A model generated the notes under the pieces. The model was not told the DNA's origin. It was given only the letters and a program-made list of their open reading frames with translations, and did no database searches. The position numbers and the translations under genes were made by a program. From contig CALVBO010000002.1 in NCBI GenBank assembly GCA_944325835.1, positions 176,176-240,175 on the forward strand: a stretch of 64,000 nucleotides of DNA. The letters are read 5' to 3'. Each line of letters begins with the position of its first letter. Within the stretch, counting starts at the first letter, position 1. Source of the DNA: Candidatus Gastranaerophilales bacterium. GTDB lineage: Bacteria > Cyanobacteriota > Vampirovibrionia > Gastranaerophilales > Gastranaerophilaceae. This document shows, one piece after another, positions 34,934 to 43,843 of the stretch.

Positions 34934-35098
34934 ATGAATTTACACGAAGAATGCTTGCTTAAATATTTAAAATCGCCTGACGGTATTTCAACGACCACGG
35001 AAATACTCAAACTTAACAATATGATTTTAGAACAGAGATTTATAATCAAGAACTTTGTTGCCAAATTTCCTCAATTCCGCTATACTAAAATTCAGTAA
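34934..35098 (+). CDS. Small hypothetical protein
   Basis: 54 residues from the ATG at 34934 (M-N-L-H-E-E-C-L-L-K-Y-L), not recognised. Short helical protein with a basic C-terminus. The upstream AT-rich stretch has TTGATG and TAATAAT words that could be a promoter; the ribosome site (ACAGG) is weak. Confidence 0.4.
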   Translation: MNLHEECLLKYLKSPDGISTTTEILKLNNMILEQRFIIKNFVAKFPQFRYTKIQ

Positions 35099-35164
35099 AG
35101 CATTACTTTAACGCCCGACCGGCTGCGCAGAGCTTTACTGTTTAAATCAGCAGGAAGAGAAATT

Positions 35165-36931
35165 ATGTTCAAAAAGCTTTTATATGTATTATGTTCTATT
35201 GCACTGACGCTTCTGGTTTTTTACGGTTTCACCCATTCAGGACTGGACGCATTTATTGACGGAATAGAAAATAAAACTTTTGATTTAAGACAAAGTGTTA
35301 TTTCAAAACACAGAGCTGCATCTAAAGATATTGTGATTATAACGATTGACGATGCAAGCTACGAGTATGCGCTGGATAATATCGGGGAATGGCCTCTGCC
35401 GCGCGGACTTTATGCTGATTTAGTGGAATTTGTCGAACAGCAGAACCCGCGGCTGATTGCTTTTGATATGCTCTTTGTAAAATCTGCCAAAAATAACACG
35501 ACTGATGATAAAAAGCTTGCTGATGTTTTCAGAAAATATGATAACGTTTTCACTGCTATGAACTTTGACTACCAGTCCGAAGATTTGAGAAAACCACAGG
35601 ATTTACCGGCAAAGCTGCAAATCAAACTCAACGACCTTTCAAACGATATAAATTTTGAGGAAAATGCGTTTACAAACTATCGCCCGATTTTAGAAGAAAT
35701 CATCAACAACACTTCAAACATCGGAACGGTTAATATTTCGCGCTCTAACGACGGAATTTTGAGAAAAGCGCCGGTACTTGTAAAATACAGGGAAAATTTC
35801 TACCCGCAAATGTCATTTTTAATGGCATACACGGCAACCGGAAACTCTTCCCGTGAACTTACGCTCAACGAAAACGGAACTTTGACATTTTCAGACAGAG
35901 TTATACCGCTTGATAAAAACGGCAACGCAATTCTTAACTGGTACGGTGCGCGCGGAAGCTATCAGGAAATTCCGCTCTATAAAATTATCAAAAAAATGAA
36001 CGGTGAAAATGTTCAACTTAACGCGGATTTTAAAGACAAAATAGTTTTTGTCGGAATGACTGCAAACAGCCTGTTTGACCTAAAAACAACCCCTACCGAC
36101 AAGCTTTTCCCGGGGGTTGAAGTTCTTGCAACTTATGTAAATAATATTTTAGACAACGATTTTGTCACCAAAGCACCTGTTGGCTGCACAATCCTTTTGA
36201 GTGTAATAATTTCTTTAATCATAGGTTTTATTACGCTTAAATTTGTATCTGCAAGCGCGATGATTTTCCTGACGCTCTTAACTTATATGGGCTACACAAT
36301 TTTCACCTTCCAGATGATGAAACACTTTAACCTCTGGGTTGATCTTGTATCCCCGCTGATTTTTGCAACGATTGTATTCATTGCAATGCTTATTGTGAAA
36401 TACCTTATTAAATCAAAAGACTTTGAACAGCAGTATAAACTTGCAACAACTGACGGTTTAACAGGGCTTTACAACCATCGTTATTTTCAGGAGCAAATGA
36501 CTAATACTCTTGAGCATTCCAAACGTTATGAAACCGAGTTTTCACTGATAATCATTGATATAGATTACTTTAAGAAGTTCAATGACAGCTTCGGCCACCA
36601 GTGCGGCGACAGGGTCTTAAGACACGTTGCGCAAACCCTAAAGAGAAATGTCCGTGCAACCGACATAGTTTGCCGCTACGGCGGTGAAGAAATGAGCATA
36701 ATCCTGCCGAATATCGGCTATCAGGACGCAATTTTTACGGCAGAAAAGCTTTGCAAAACGATTGCTGAACAAAATATTCACACCAACAACGACAAAATTG
36801 CAAAGGTTACAATCAGTTTAGGTGTTGCGACCTACCCGAAAGATGCACAGACCACACAGGATTTAATAAAAATTGCTGACGACAGGCTTTATAAAGCAAA
36901 AGCAAACGGAAGAAATCAGGTTGGAGGGTAA
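35165..36931 (+). CDS. CHASE2-domain diguanylate cyclase
   Basis: 588 residues: N-terminal membrane segment (about 4-24), an extracytoplasmic CHASE2 sensor domain (to about 335, with F-D-L-R-Q-S, V-I-I-T-I-D-D-A-S, L-I-A-F-D-M-L-F and D-K-I-V-F-V-G-M-T-A), three C-terminal-side membrane helices (about 338-415) and a GGDEF domain whose active site is C-R-Y-G-G-E-E-M-S near 504-509. T-D-G-L-T-G-L-Y-N-H-R-Y-F is typical of active cyclases. It should make cyclic di-GMP in response to an outside signal. A possible link to the pili or motility genes of this window is inference. AGGAAGAG before the ATG. Confidence 0.92.
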   Translation: MFKKLLYVLCSIALTLLVFYGFTHSGLDAFIDGIENKTFDLRQSVISKHRAASKDIVIITIDDASYEYALDNIGEWPLPRGLYADLVEFVEQQNPRLIAFDMLFVKSAKNNTTDDKKLADVFRKYDNVFTAMNFDYQSEDLRKPQDLPAKLQIKLNDLSNDINFEENAFTNYRPILEEIINNTSNIGTVNISRSNDGILRKAPVLVKYRENFYPQMSFLMAYTATGNSSRELTLNENGTLTFSDRVIPLDKNGNAILNWYGARGSYQEIPLYKIIKKMNGENVQLNADFKDKIVFVGMTANSLFDLKTTPTDKLFPGVEVLATYVNNILDNDFVTKAPVGCTILLSVIISLIIGFITLKFVSASAMIFLTLLTYMGYTIFTFQMMKHFNLWVDLVSPLIFATIVFIAMLIVKYLIKSKDFEQQYKLATTDGLTGLYNHRYFQEQMTNTLEHSKRYETEFSLIIIDIDYFKKFNDSFGHQCGDRVLRHVAQTLKRNVRATDIVCRYGGEEMSIILPNIGYQDAIFTAEKLCKTIAEQNIHTNNDKIAKVTISLGVATYPKDAQTTQDLIKIADDRLYKAKANGRNQVGG

Positions 36932-37016
36932 ACCAATGACGAATACGTTACGTCATCCACGCTTACTTTGTTCGTAGTCCGGTCGCACGGGTTCATTAAA
37001 CAATTTTTTATCCTTG

Positions 37017-38600
37017 TCAATGCCCGATAGTTATATCATGATTTTTTTGTCTACGGATTTTATGACTGGTTGTTTTACAGAAAAGCAATAACGGAATAAC
37101 TGCGAAACACAACATACCAAAAATTCTAAACGCATCCATAAACGCCATTAAGGTTGACTGCTGGATTAATTGCCTGTACATCTGATACTGTGCCATGTGA
37201 TTGGCAACATCCGGTGCCGTATATTGCATCAAGGCACCGCCCATACTTTTCAACCTTATTATAAAGTTTTCGTTCAACGGGCTAAGGTTTCCTACAAGCA
37301 TATACTGGTGAACCTGCGCAAACCGCGTCAACATTGTTCCGACAACAGAAGTTCCGATTGCGCTCCCGATATTTTTCAATAGGTTTTGAAGCCCCGTTGC
37401 ATTTGTCATCTGTTCATTTGTAAGCGTTTCCACCGAAATCGCAATAATCGGAATCATAGCCAGACCCATTCCCAGCCCCATAATAAAATTCGGGATTACA
37501 ATATTAATGCTTGCTATCTGGAGGTTTAACGAGCCAAATATGAAAGTCGAAGTCCCAAGCAGTGTCAGCCCGACTGCAACCAGAATTCTTTTATTAATTC
37601 TATCTGCAAGAAAAGAACAAAGTCCTATCGCTGCCAGCGCACCGAACCCGCGCGGCATCATTGTCGCACCGCTCAAAAATGCAGTATACCCGAGCATATT
37701 TTGCAAAAACTGCGGCAATATCGCAAGCGACGCATACAGAACTCCCTGCATTACAATTTGTATTATTGTTCCGGCAGAATAATTCTTATCTTTAAACACC
37801 GCCAAATCGACAAGCGAATCTTTATTTAGCAACTGTGATATAAAAAATGCAATACAAAATACTACCGAAAATCCAAACGTCCAGCAAATCCACGTTGCAT
37901 TAAACCAGTCGGCGTTATTTCCCTTATCCAGAACCACCTGCAATGTTATAAGCCACAGGGATAGAGTTATAAATCCGACGGTATCAATCTTAACACCTTT
38001 TTGCCTGCGAGCATAGGGCGGGTCATACAGCAATTTTTTAGAAAGCAATACTGCAAGGCAGCCAAACGGGATATTAATATAAAAAATCCACGGCCATGAC
38101 CAGTTATCCGTAATCCATCCGCCTAAAACAGGCCCGATAATCGGTGCAACGATTACACCCAGCCCGAAAACAGACATTGCAAGCCCGCGTTTCTCTTTCG
38201 GAAACCCTTCCAGCAAAATTGCCTGCCCGAGCGGCAAAATTCCGCCGCCGCCAAATCCCTGTAAAATTCTGGCGAAAATCATAAATTCAATGTTTCTTGC
38301 CATACCGCAAAGCATTGAGGCAAATGAAAACAGAAAAAGACTGAACATAAAAAAGTTTTTACGTCCCATAAGTTTACTGAACCAGCCAACCGTCGGAATG
38401 ACAATCCCGCCCGCAATCATGTAACTCGTCAAAATCCACAATGACTCATCACGTGTTGCCGAGAAAGTTCCGGCCATGTGCGGAAGCGCTACGTTCGCAA
38501 TAGTTCCGTCCAACACATAGATAAACATCGCAAGCATCAGGGGAATTGCTGTTACCCACGGATTTCGCTGTATTTCATCTTCCTTTATTTCATTTACCAT
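37017..38600 (-). CDS. emrB: EmrB-type DHA2 multidrug transporter, second copy
   Basis: 527 residues, about 14 membrane segments. L-D-G-T-I-A-N-V-A-L-P-H-M-A in helix 1 and G-x8-G-x3-G-P-x2-G-G-W motif C mark DHA2 antiporters. Paired with the EmrA adaptor and a TolC-type channel it pumps drugs across both membranes. It is clearly paralogous to the gene just upstream (38604-40175), 3 nt away; here helix 1 has D-G-T where the other has D-E-T. Both copies are intact. Confidence 0.88.
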   Translation of the reverse strand: MVNEIKEDEIQRNPWVTAIPLMLAMFIYVLDGTIANVALPHMAGTFSATRDESLWILTSYMIAGGIVIPTVGWFSKLMGRKNFFMFSLFLFSFASMLCGMARNIEFMIFARILQGFGGGGILPLGQAILLEGFPKEKRGLAMSVFGLGVIVAPIIGPVLGGWITDNWSWPWIFYINIPFGCLAVLLSKKLLYDPPYARRQKGVKIDTVGFITLSLWLITLQVVLDKGNNADWFNATWICWTFGFSVVFCIAFFISQLLNKDSLVDLAVFKDKNYSAGTIIQIVMQGVLYASLAILPQFLQNMLGYTAFLSGATMMPRGFGALAAIGLCSFLADRINKRILVAVGLTLLGTSTFIFGSLNLQIASINIVIPNFIMGLGMGLAMIPIIAISVETLTNEQMTNATGLQNLLKNIGSAIGTSVVGTMLTRFAQVHQYMLVGNLSPLNENFIIRLKSMGGALMQYTAPDVANHMAQYQMYRQLIQQSTLMAFMDAFRIFGMLCFAVIPLLLFCKTTSHKIRRQKNHDITIGH

Positions 38601-38603
38601 TTA

Positions 38604-40175
38604 CTAATTTTCTTTATTGCGTTGGTGGTTCTCTTTAAGTATAAACAAAATCGGCAATAAAATAAAGCATGCCATTGAAAATATTTTAAAAGAATCCATA
38701 TACGCGCACAGCGTTGATTGTTGAATAAGCTGATTATACAAAAGTTTTGCGCCAAGATATGTAGAATTCAGCATATCTCCAGCCTGTCCGATGAGTGCAC
38801 CGGCATAGTTGTTAAGTCTTTCAATATAATTCGGGTTAAGGTCATTCAAATGCTTAACAAGCCCGTACTGGTGAACCTGCGAGAAACGTGAAATCATCGT
38901 TGCAACAAGTGAAGTTCCCACAGCACCGCCAATTGTTTTCAATAAATTCTGCAGCCCCGAAGCATTCGTCATCTGATCGTCACGAAGCGTTATGCACGAA
39001 AGTGTTGTAATCGGCATCATAGAGAATACAAGTCCCGCACCGAATATAAAGTTCGGAATGGCAATATTCATCGGGTTAATTTGCAAATTCAGCAATCCCA
39101 GCATCCAGCCGCCTGTTCCAAGGCATGCAAGCCCCATTATACCATAAGTCTTGTAGCTTAAACGTCCGCCAACTGCACCAAAAATTAATAATGATAACAA
39201 CGCTCCCAAACCTCTCGGCATAATCGCAAGACCGCTGGTGAAAGAGTCATATCCCAGCATATTTTGAAGCATTTGCGGCAGTATCGCAAGCGATGCCAGC
39301 AAAACAGCATTTATCATTATCAACATGCCGGTTCCGAAAAGATAATTCACATCTTTTAACACATCCAGTTTTACGAGCGGCTTTTTGCCCTTAACCTGTG
39401 ATATAAAGAACAAAATACAACCGATTAAAGCAACTGCACTAAACCAGCAAACCCACGGAGCGTTAAACCAGTCCGCATCATTACCTTTATCAAATACTAT
39501 CTGTAAAGGAATCAACCATACGCAAAGCCATAAAAAACCGAACTTATCAAGGTGAATATTTTTTTGCCGTCTGGCATAAGGCGGATCTTCAAGGAATTTT
39601 TTGGCAAGTATTATACAAATACATCCGACCGGAATGTTAATCAGGAAAATATAAGGCCACGACCAGTTTTCCGTAATCCAGCCGCCTAAAACCGGCCCTA
39701 CAATCGGCGCAACAATAACAACCAGCCCAAATATTGCCATTGCCTTGTTTCTGGCTTCACCCTTGAAGCTTTCCATGGTAATTGCCTGTGCCATAGGCAT
39801 AAGACAGCCGCCGCCTACCCCTTGTAATGCTCTTGCAATAACTATCATTCCAATAGAATTTGATACCGCACAGAGAAACGATGCAAGTGTAAAAAGAAAA
39901 ACTCCCATTATAAAGAAATTTTTTCTTCCAAACAGTTTACAAAAGAAATCAATCATCGGGATAACAATACTACTTGCCATTAAATAGCTTGTCAAAACCC
40001 AGATTGATTCCTGATTACTGACGGAATAGGTTCCCGCAATATGCGGGAGTGCTACGTTTGCGACTGTTTCGTCAAGTGCATACATAAATGTTGCAAGCAT
40101 GACCGGAAATATTAAAAACCAAGGATTACCTGACGGCTTCCATTCCTCTTGTTGTATTATTACTTCGTTTGCCAT
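38604..40175 (-). CDS. emrB: EmrB-type DHA2 multidrug transporter, first copy
   Basis: 523 residues with the same DHA2 features (L-D-E-T-V-A-N-V-A-L-P-H-I-A-G, G-P-V-L-G-G-W-I-T-E-N-W-S-W). It lies 12 nt after the EmrA-like adaptor. Two neighbouring EmrB copies with one adaptor suggest a tandem duplication that has diverged in substrate range or forms a hetero-oligomer. Confidence 0.88.
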   Translation of the reverse strand: MANEVIIQQEEWKPSGNPWFLIFPVMLATFMYALDETVANVALPHIAGTYSVSNQESIWVLTSYLMASSIVIPMIDFFCKLFGRKNFFIMGVFLFTLASFLCAVSNSIGMIVIARALQGVGGGCLMPMAQAITMESFKGEARNKAMAIFGLVVIVAPIVGPVLGGWITENWSWPYIFLINIPVGCICIILAKKFLEDPPYARRQKNIHLDKFGFLWLCVWLIPLQIVFDKGNDADWFNAPWVCWFSAVALIGCILFFISQVKGKKPLVKLDVLKDVNYLFGTGMLIMINAVLLASLAILPQMLQNMLGYDSFTSGLAIMPRGLGALLSLLIFGAVGGRLSYKTYGIMGLACLGTGGWMLGLLNLQINPMNIAIPNFIFGAGLVFSMMPITTLSCITLRDDQMTNASGLQNLLKTIGGAVGTSLVATMISRFSQVHQYGLVKHLNDLNPNYIERLNNYAGALIGQAGDMLNSTYLGAKLLYNQLIQQSTLCAYMDSFKIFSMACFILLPILFILKENHQRNKEN

Positions 40176-40187
40176 TTTATTTCTACG

Positions 40188-41183
40188 CTATCTAACTTTA
40201 ACTTTTGGTATTACAGACATGCCAGGAATGACTTTGTATTCTTCTCTGTCATAATCTTCGGTGATAACAATTTTTACAGGTATTCTCTGAACAATTTTAA
40301 CAAATGAACCTACTGCGTTTTCAGGCGGGAAAAGGCTCGCCTTTGCGCCGGAACTTCTTTGTATACTGTCAATTTTTCCTTTAAATACTTTACCCGGGTA
40401 TGTATCAATTTTAATATCAACCGGCTGACCTTCTTTCATATATGTAAGCTGGTTTTCCTTATAGTTTGCAACAATCCACACATTATCAGGAACTATTGTG
40501 AATAAAGGTGTTCCGACTTGCGCATACATACCTTTTTCAACACGTCTGGAAGTAACGTAACCTGATTGCGGCGCAATAATTTCAGTATATTTTAACTGTT
40601 GCGCAGCCCAATCTCTTTGAGCTTTGATTTCCTTCAAATCAGCGTCCGCAACTCTGTCTTTACTTTCGGAAAACAAACTTTGTTCCGCACTTGTGTGGCC
40701 TGCTACAGCCGAATCATATTTCGCCTGTGCATTGTCAAGTGTTTGTTTTGAAACCGCACCTTTAGCGTATAGATTTTTATAACGCTCCAAATCTTTTTGC
40801 GCAACTTCAATATCAGTTTGTCTTGCATTGAAAGTCGCTTTTGCATTTTTTTGGTTTAAAAGCGTTCTTTCATATTTTGCCTCGGCCTGTTCAAGTTTAA
40901 TTTTATAGTCAATATCATCAATTCTTGCAACGACGTCACCTGCGTGGATATACTGGTTATCCGTTACAAAAACTTCAACTATTTCACCGCTGACCTTCGG
41001 CGCAACCGAAACCGTTGTTGTTTCTACATAAGCATCGTCAGTCGACTGATAACGAAGTATGTCATGTATAAAAAAGCCCAGACAAACAACTACAACTGCG
41101 ACGATTGTAATTACTGCCCACAGCGGCATTTTCTTCTTTTGTTTAACTTCTGTTTGTTGTTCTGTTTGATTTTCTTCTGCCAT
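40188..41183 (-). CDS. emrA: EmrA-type periplasmic adaptor (HlyD family)
   Basis: 331 residues: cytoplasmic start, one membrane helix (about 20-42), a barrel-sandwich strand with S-T-D-D-A-Y-V-E-T-T-T-V-S-V-A-P-K-V-S-G, a coiled-coil hairpin (about 95-190), T-E-I-I-A-P-Q-S-G-Y-V and a closing beta-barrel region. It joins EmrB to the outer-membrane channel. GAGGTAG precedes the ATG; 12 nt after marR. Confidence 0.9.
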   Translation of the reverse strand: MAEENQTEQQTEVKQKKKMPLWAVITIVAVVVVCLGFFIHDILRYQSTDDAYVETTTVSVAPKVSGEIVEVFVTDNQYIHAGDVVARIDDIDYKIKLEQAEAKYERTLLNQKNAKATFNARQTDIEVAQKDLERYKNLYAKGAVSKQTLDNAQAKYDSAVAGHTSAEQSLFSESKDRVADADLKEIKAQRDWAAQQLKYTEIIAPQSGYVTSRRVEKGMYAQVGTPLFTIVPDNVWIVANYKENQLTYMKEGQPVDIKIDTYPGKVFKGKIDSIQRSSGAKASLFPPENAVGSFVKIVQRIPVKIVITEDYDREEYKVIPGMSVIPKVKVR

Positions 41184-41195
41184 ATCTACCTCATC

Positions 41196-41651
41196 TTATA
41201 TATTCATGTTTACAATTTCTAAAAGTGTTTCTCTGAGTTTTTTCAAAGATTTCTGGGTTTTTTCGATTTCCTTCTTGTTTACGGTCTTTTCAAGATCCTG
41301 AAAAAGCTGCTCAAATTTTTCATTAACCTCTTCCAGTTTCAGAAGCCCTTTCTCGGTAATCCCCATTTTCTTTACCAGTCTGTTATTTTTAACATCTATA
41401 AAACGGGTTATAAAACCTTTTTCCTCAAGTGAATCCAAAATTCTGCCTGTATTAGCCCTATCCTTAAATATTAACTTAGCTAAATCTCTCTGGCAGATTC
41501 CCGCATTACAAAAAATTGTATCTAATGTTGCGTGTTCAAGAGGCGTAATACCAAGTGATAATTTCTCAAACACTTGTTCACCAAGTTTTTTCATAATATT
41601 TGATGTTAACTGTAAATCGTAATAAATTGAATCTATATAATGATTATTCAT
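41196..41651 (-). CDS. MarR-family repressor of the efflux operon
   Basis: 151 residues. Winged helix with L-T-P-L-E-H-A-T-L-D-like start of helix 2, C-Q-R-D-L-A-K-L-I-F-K-D-R-A-N-T-G-R-I-L-D-S-L recognition helix and an F-I-T-R wing. First gene of the marR-emrA-emrB-emrB unit, divergent from tolC. Palindromes between the two genes are likely operators, so it should repress both directions until a drug binds (family-based inference). Confidence 0.88.
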   Translation of the reverse strand: MNNHYIDSIYYDLQLTSNIMKKLGEQVFEKLSLGITPLEHATLDTIFCNAGICQRDLAKLIFKDRANTGRILDSLEEKGFITRFIDVKNNRLVKKMGITEKGLLKLEEVNEKFEQLFQDLEKTVNKKEIEKTQKSLKKLRETLLEIVNMNI

Positions 41652-41691
41652 ATCTTCCTTATAATTTTAATCTTTGTTTCAAAAAATACAT

Positions 41692-41722
41692 GTTGCATTT
41701 ACAACAAAGTTATGTTAACATA
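41692..41722. promoter_or_regulatory. Candidate MarR operators between marR and tolC
   Basis: GTTGcatttaCAAC (41692-41705) and the perfect palindrome TATGTTAACATA (41711-41722) lie in the 106-bp divergent region. Confidence 0.5.
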
Positions 41723-41757
41723 CTATCATAAAAAAAGTCAAGTAGGAGGACAAAAGG

Positions 41758-43155
41758 TTGAAAAAGATAATAGCTGCAGCACTTTTGCTTAGTATAATAA
41801 CTACATACGGCATGCCGGCACTGGCCATTAATGCACAGGAAGATACTTCTGCTCCTAAACAAAAAAGAAGCCTTTTTGTAAAGAAATCTAAAGTTAAAGA
41901 TAACCAATATAAATTTGATTACATAAATTTAGGCTGGTGGGATTCCTTCGGAGATGAATATTTATCCGCATACATTAGACAGGCAATCGAAAAAAACCAT
42001 GACCTGAAAGCATCATCTCTTGCAACTCAGGAATACTATCAGGCAATGAAGGCACAATTTGCTTCCGAACTTCCGCAAGTCGGCGCTGGATTTTTACCGG
42101 GATTCAGCAAGTTTCCGGGTTCAACAAGTTCAGGCTGGGGATTTGCATTGCCGATATATGCAAGTTACGAAGTTGATTTATTCTTAAAAAACAGAGATAA
42201 AACAAAATCCACAAAGAAAACTTACGAAGCATCATTACAAGATGAACGCTCCGCACATATTTCGGTAGCATCAGCCGTCGGTACAACGTATCTTAACATT
42301 GTACAAATGGATGAAATGCTGAAAATTCAGGAAGAAATCGTAAGCTTGCGCGAAAACCTTTATGAACTCGAAAAATTACGTTTTGAAGAAGGCATTTCCT
42401 CCTCAATGGACGTTGTAAACAGCGAAAAAGCTTTTATTACAGCACAAAACAACTTTATTGAGATGAAAAAACAACATTACAAAATGTTAAACCAATTTGC
42501 GGTTTTAATCGGCGAAAGCCCTGAAAATGCCGACCAGATTAAAAGAAAAACTCTTGCCGAAATAAATATTTCCAAAACTATTCCGGCAGAAATCGCAACC
42601 GAGGTTATCACCAGCCGTCCTGACTACTTAAAGGCAGAAATTGCGGTTGAAAAAGCAGGGCTGGATGTAAGAGTTGCGAAAAAAGAATTCCTGCCGTCTA
42701 TCACTATCGGCGGCATGGGCATTTTCACCGCAAATGACCTCGGAAGCATGTTTACAACAAAAAATATGCTCTTAGGCATTGGCGGCGGTTTGTTGTGGCC
42801 TTTATTTACAGGCGGTCAGCGAGTTGCCAACTTAAAGATGAAAAAAGCCCAGTATGAAAGAATTTTAGAAACATACCTTCAAACAAATTTAACTTCAATT
42901 CAGGAAGTTAACGATTCTTTGTACGTCCTAAAATCAGATGACAAACGCTACAACCAGCTTGTAAAACAATACGATCTGGAAAGCAAGAATTACAAACTTA
43001 ACGAACAAAAATACGGTGAAGGGGTAATATCAAAATTTGACCTGCTCCGATATGAAGAAAATTTGTTAAGTCTGGAACAACAGCTGAACCAATATAAGAC
43101 AGAGAGATTAGTAAGCTTCATCGGTCTGTACAAATCAACCGGAAGCAAAATATAA
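41758..43155 (+). CDS. TolC-like outer-membrane efflux protein
   Basis: 465 residues with a signal peptide (residues about 1-22, K-K-I-I-A-A-A-L-L-L-S-I-I-T). Two OEP repeats of long coiled coils: around T-T-Y-L-N-I-V-Q-M and T-S-R-P-D-Y-L-K-A-E-I-A, with L-L-W-P-L-F-T-G-G-Q-R typical of the NodT/TolC family. It forms the outer-membrane exit for the EmrAB pump transcribed the other way. The start is TTG with an excellent AGGAGG 10 nt upstream. A terminator follows. Confidence 0.9.
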   Translation: MKKIIAAALLLSIITTYGMPALAINAQEDTSAPKQKRSLFVKKSKVKDNQYKFDYINLGWWDSFGDEYLSAYIRQAIEKNHDLKASSLATQEYYQAMKAQFASELPQVGAGFLPGFSKFPGSTSSGWGFALPIYASYEVDLFLKNRDKTKSTKKTYEASLQDERSAHISVASAVGTTYLNIVQMDEMLKIQEEIVSLRENLYELEKLRFEEGISSSMDVVNSEKAFITAQNNFIEMKKQHYKMLNQFAVLIGESPENADQIKRKTLAEINISKTIPAEIATEVITSRPDYLKAEIAVEKAGLDVRVAKKEFLPSITIGGMGIFTANDLGSMFTTKNMLLGIGGGLLWPLFTGGQRVANLKMKKAQYERILETYLQTNLTSIQEVNDSLYVLKSDDKRYNQLVKQYDLESKNYKLNEQKYGEGVISKFDLLRYEENLLSLEQQLNQYKTERLVSFIGLYKSTGSKI

Positions 43156-43235
43156 TTCATAACGCTGGCAGCTAACCAGTAAACCGGATATAGCAGTGGC
43201 TCAGCCACCTCTTTTTAACTGAACTCTATTTCTGT

Positions 43236-43262
43236 GGCGCCTTACAGGCGCCTTTATTTTTT
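43236..43262 (+). terminator. Terminator after tolC
   Basis: GGCGCC, TTACA, GGCGCC followed by TTTATTTTTT. Confidence 0.8.
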
Positions 43263-43273
43263 GATTACGCAGG

Positions 43274-43533
43274 TTGACAGTTCCGGAAACATAGTTTAAA
43301 ATTATTAATAGATAATTGAAAAACAGACAATAAGGCAATAAGTGAATAAGGCAATGAGTCGTTATGACAAAATGAAAATAAAAAGTCCTATTGCCCTAAT
43401 GCCTTAATGACCTATTGCCTTATACAAGTAGGTTGGGCTTGCCAGCCCAACGCAACAAAAAGAATGTTCCGGCGTTTTTGCCGGCAGCATAATTAGACCC
43501 GGGAGATAGCCCGGAGAAAGGATAGAAAAACTT
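43274..43533 (+). promoter_or_regulatory. Promoter and 5' UTR of pilin P5
   Basis: TTGACA (43274-43279), 17 bp, TAAAAT (43297-43302). The UTR (about 225 nt) has the GGCAATAAG...CCTATTGCCTTAT module also seen before P1, then the palindrome GTTGGGCTTGCCAGCCCAAC (about 43432), and ends GAAAGGATAGAAAAACTT before the ATG at 43534. It fills most of the 378-nt gene-free stretch after tolC. Confidence 0.75.
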
Positions 43534-43582
43534 ATGAAAAATTTAGAAGCTGAAAACCCTTGTACTATGGGCATTCTGGTCA

Positions 43583-43594
43583 GGGGGGGGGGGG
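43583..43594 (+). repeat. G12 homopolymer tract in the P5 leader (phase-variation candidate)
   Basis: Twelve G, 49 nt after the ATG at 43534. In the present frame a peptide of about 50 residues (M-K-N-L-E-A-E-N-P-C-T-M...) ends at TAA near 43690. The frame reached with 11 G is open for the whole distance to the pilin stop at 44929. Confidence 0.85.
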
Positions 43595-43599
43595 CAAGC

Positions 43600-43843
43600 C
43601 GAGCAGAGCCGCGAAACTTGCGATAGCAAGTGGAGAGTCGAGCGCGCGACGGGCAAACCGCGATTTGACCGCAAGCGCGAGCGGCGGCGTTTAACGCGAG
43701 GCGCAGGCCTTACGTCAAACCTATATCGTGTTGGCACACGACAGTGTGACAAGCAGGCAAGCACTACGATTCGCCGTTGCGCCGATAGCGAGAGCGGAAG
43801 GAGCAAACAAATTCTGCAACGATTCGTTATCGTTGCTCAGAAT
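43600..43843. repeat. Inserted palindromic sequence inside the P5 leader
   Basis: GC-rich block with several short inverted repeats; its last part (CAAATTCTGC...GCTCAGAATTTG) parallels the CAAATTC...GAATTTG element at 5525-5570, and CGTAGTGCTTGCC...CACACTGT parallels 5590-5640 in reverse. It is open in the pilin frame throughout (Q-A-E-Q-S-R-E-T ... I-V-A-Q-N), about 80 codons. Confidence 0.6.

Noticed and set aside
37017..40175. The two EmrB genes as an assembly duplication
   Set aside because: They differ throughout at protein level, so they are diverged paralogues.
43543..43806. Minus-strand ORF across the P5 leader
   Set aside because: Falls in a GC-rich palindromic insert with no start signal; the plus-strand frame is the conserved one.
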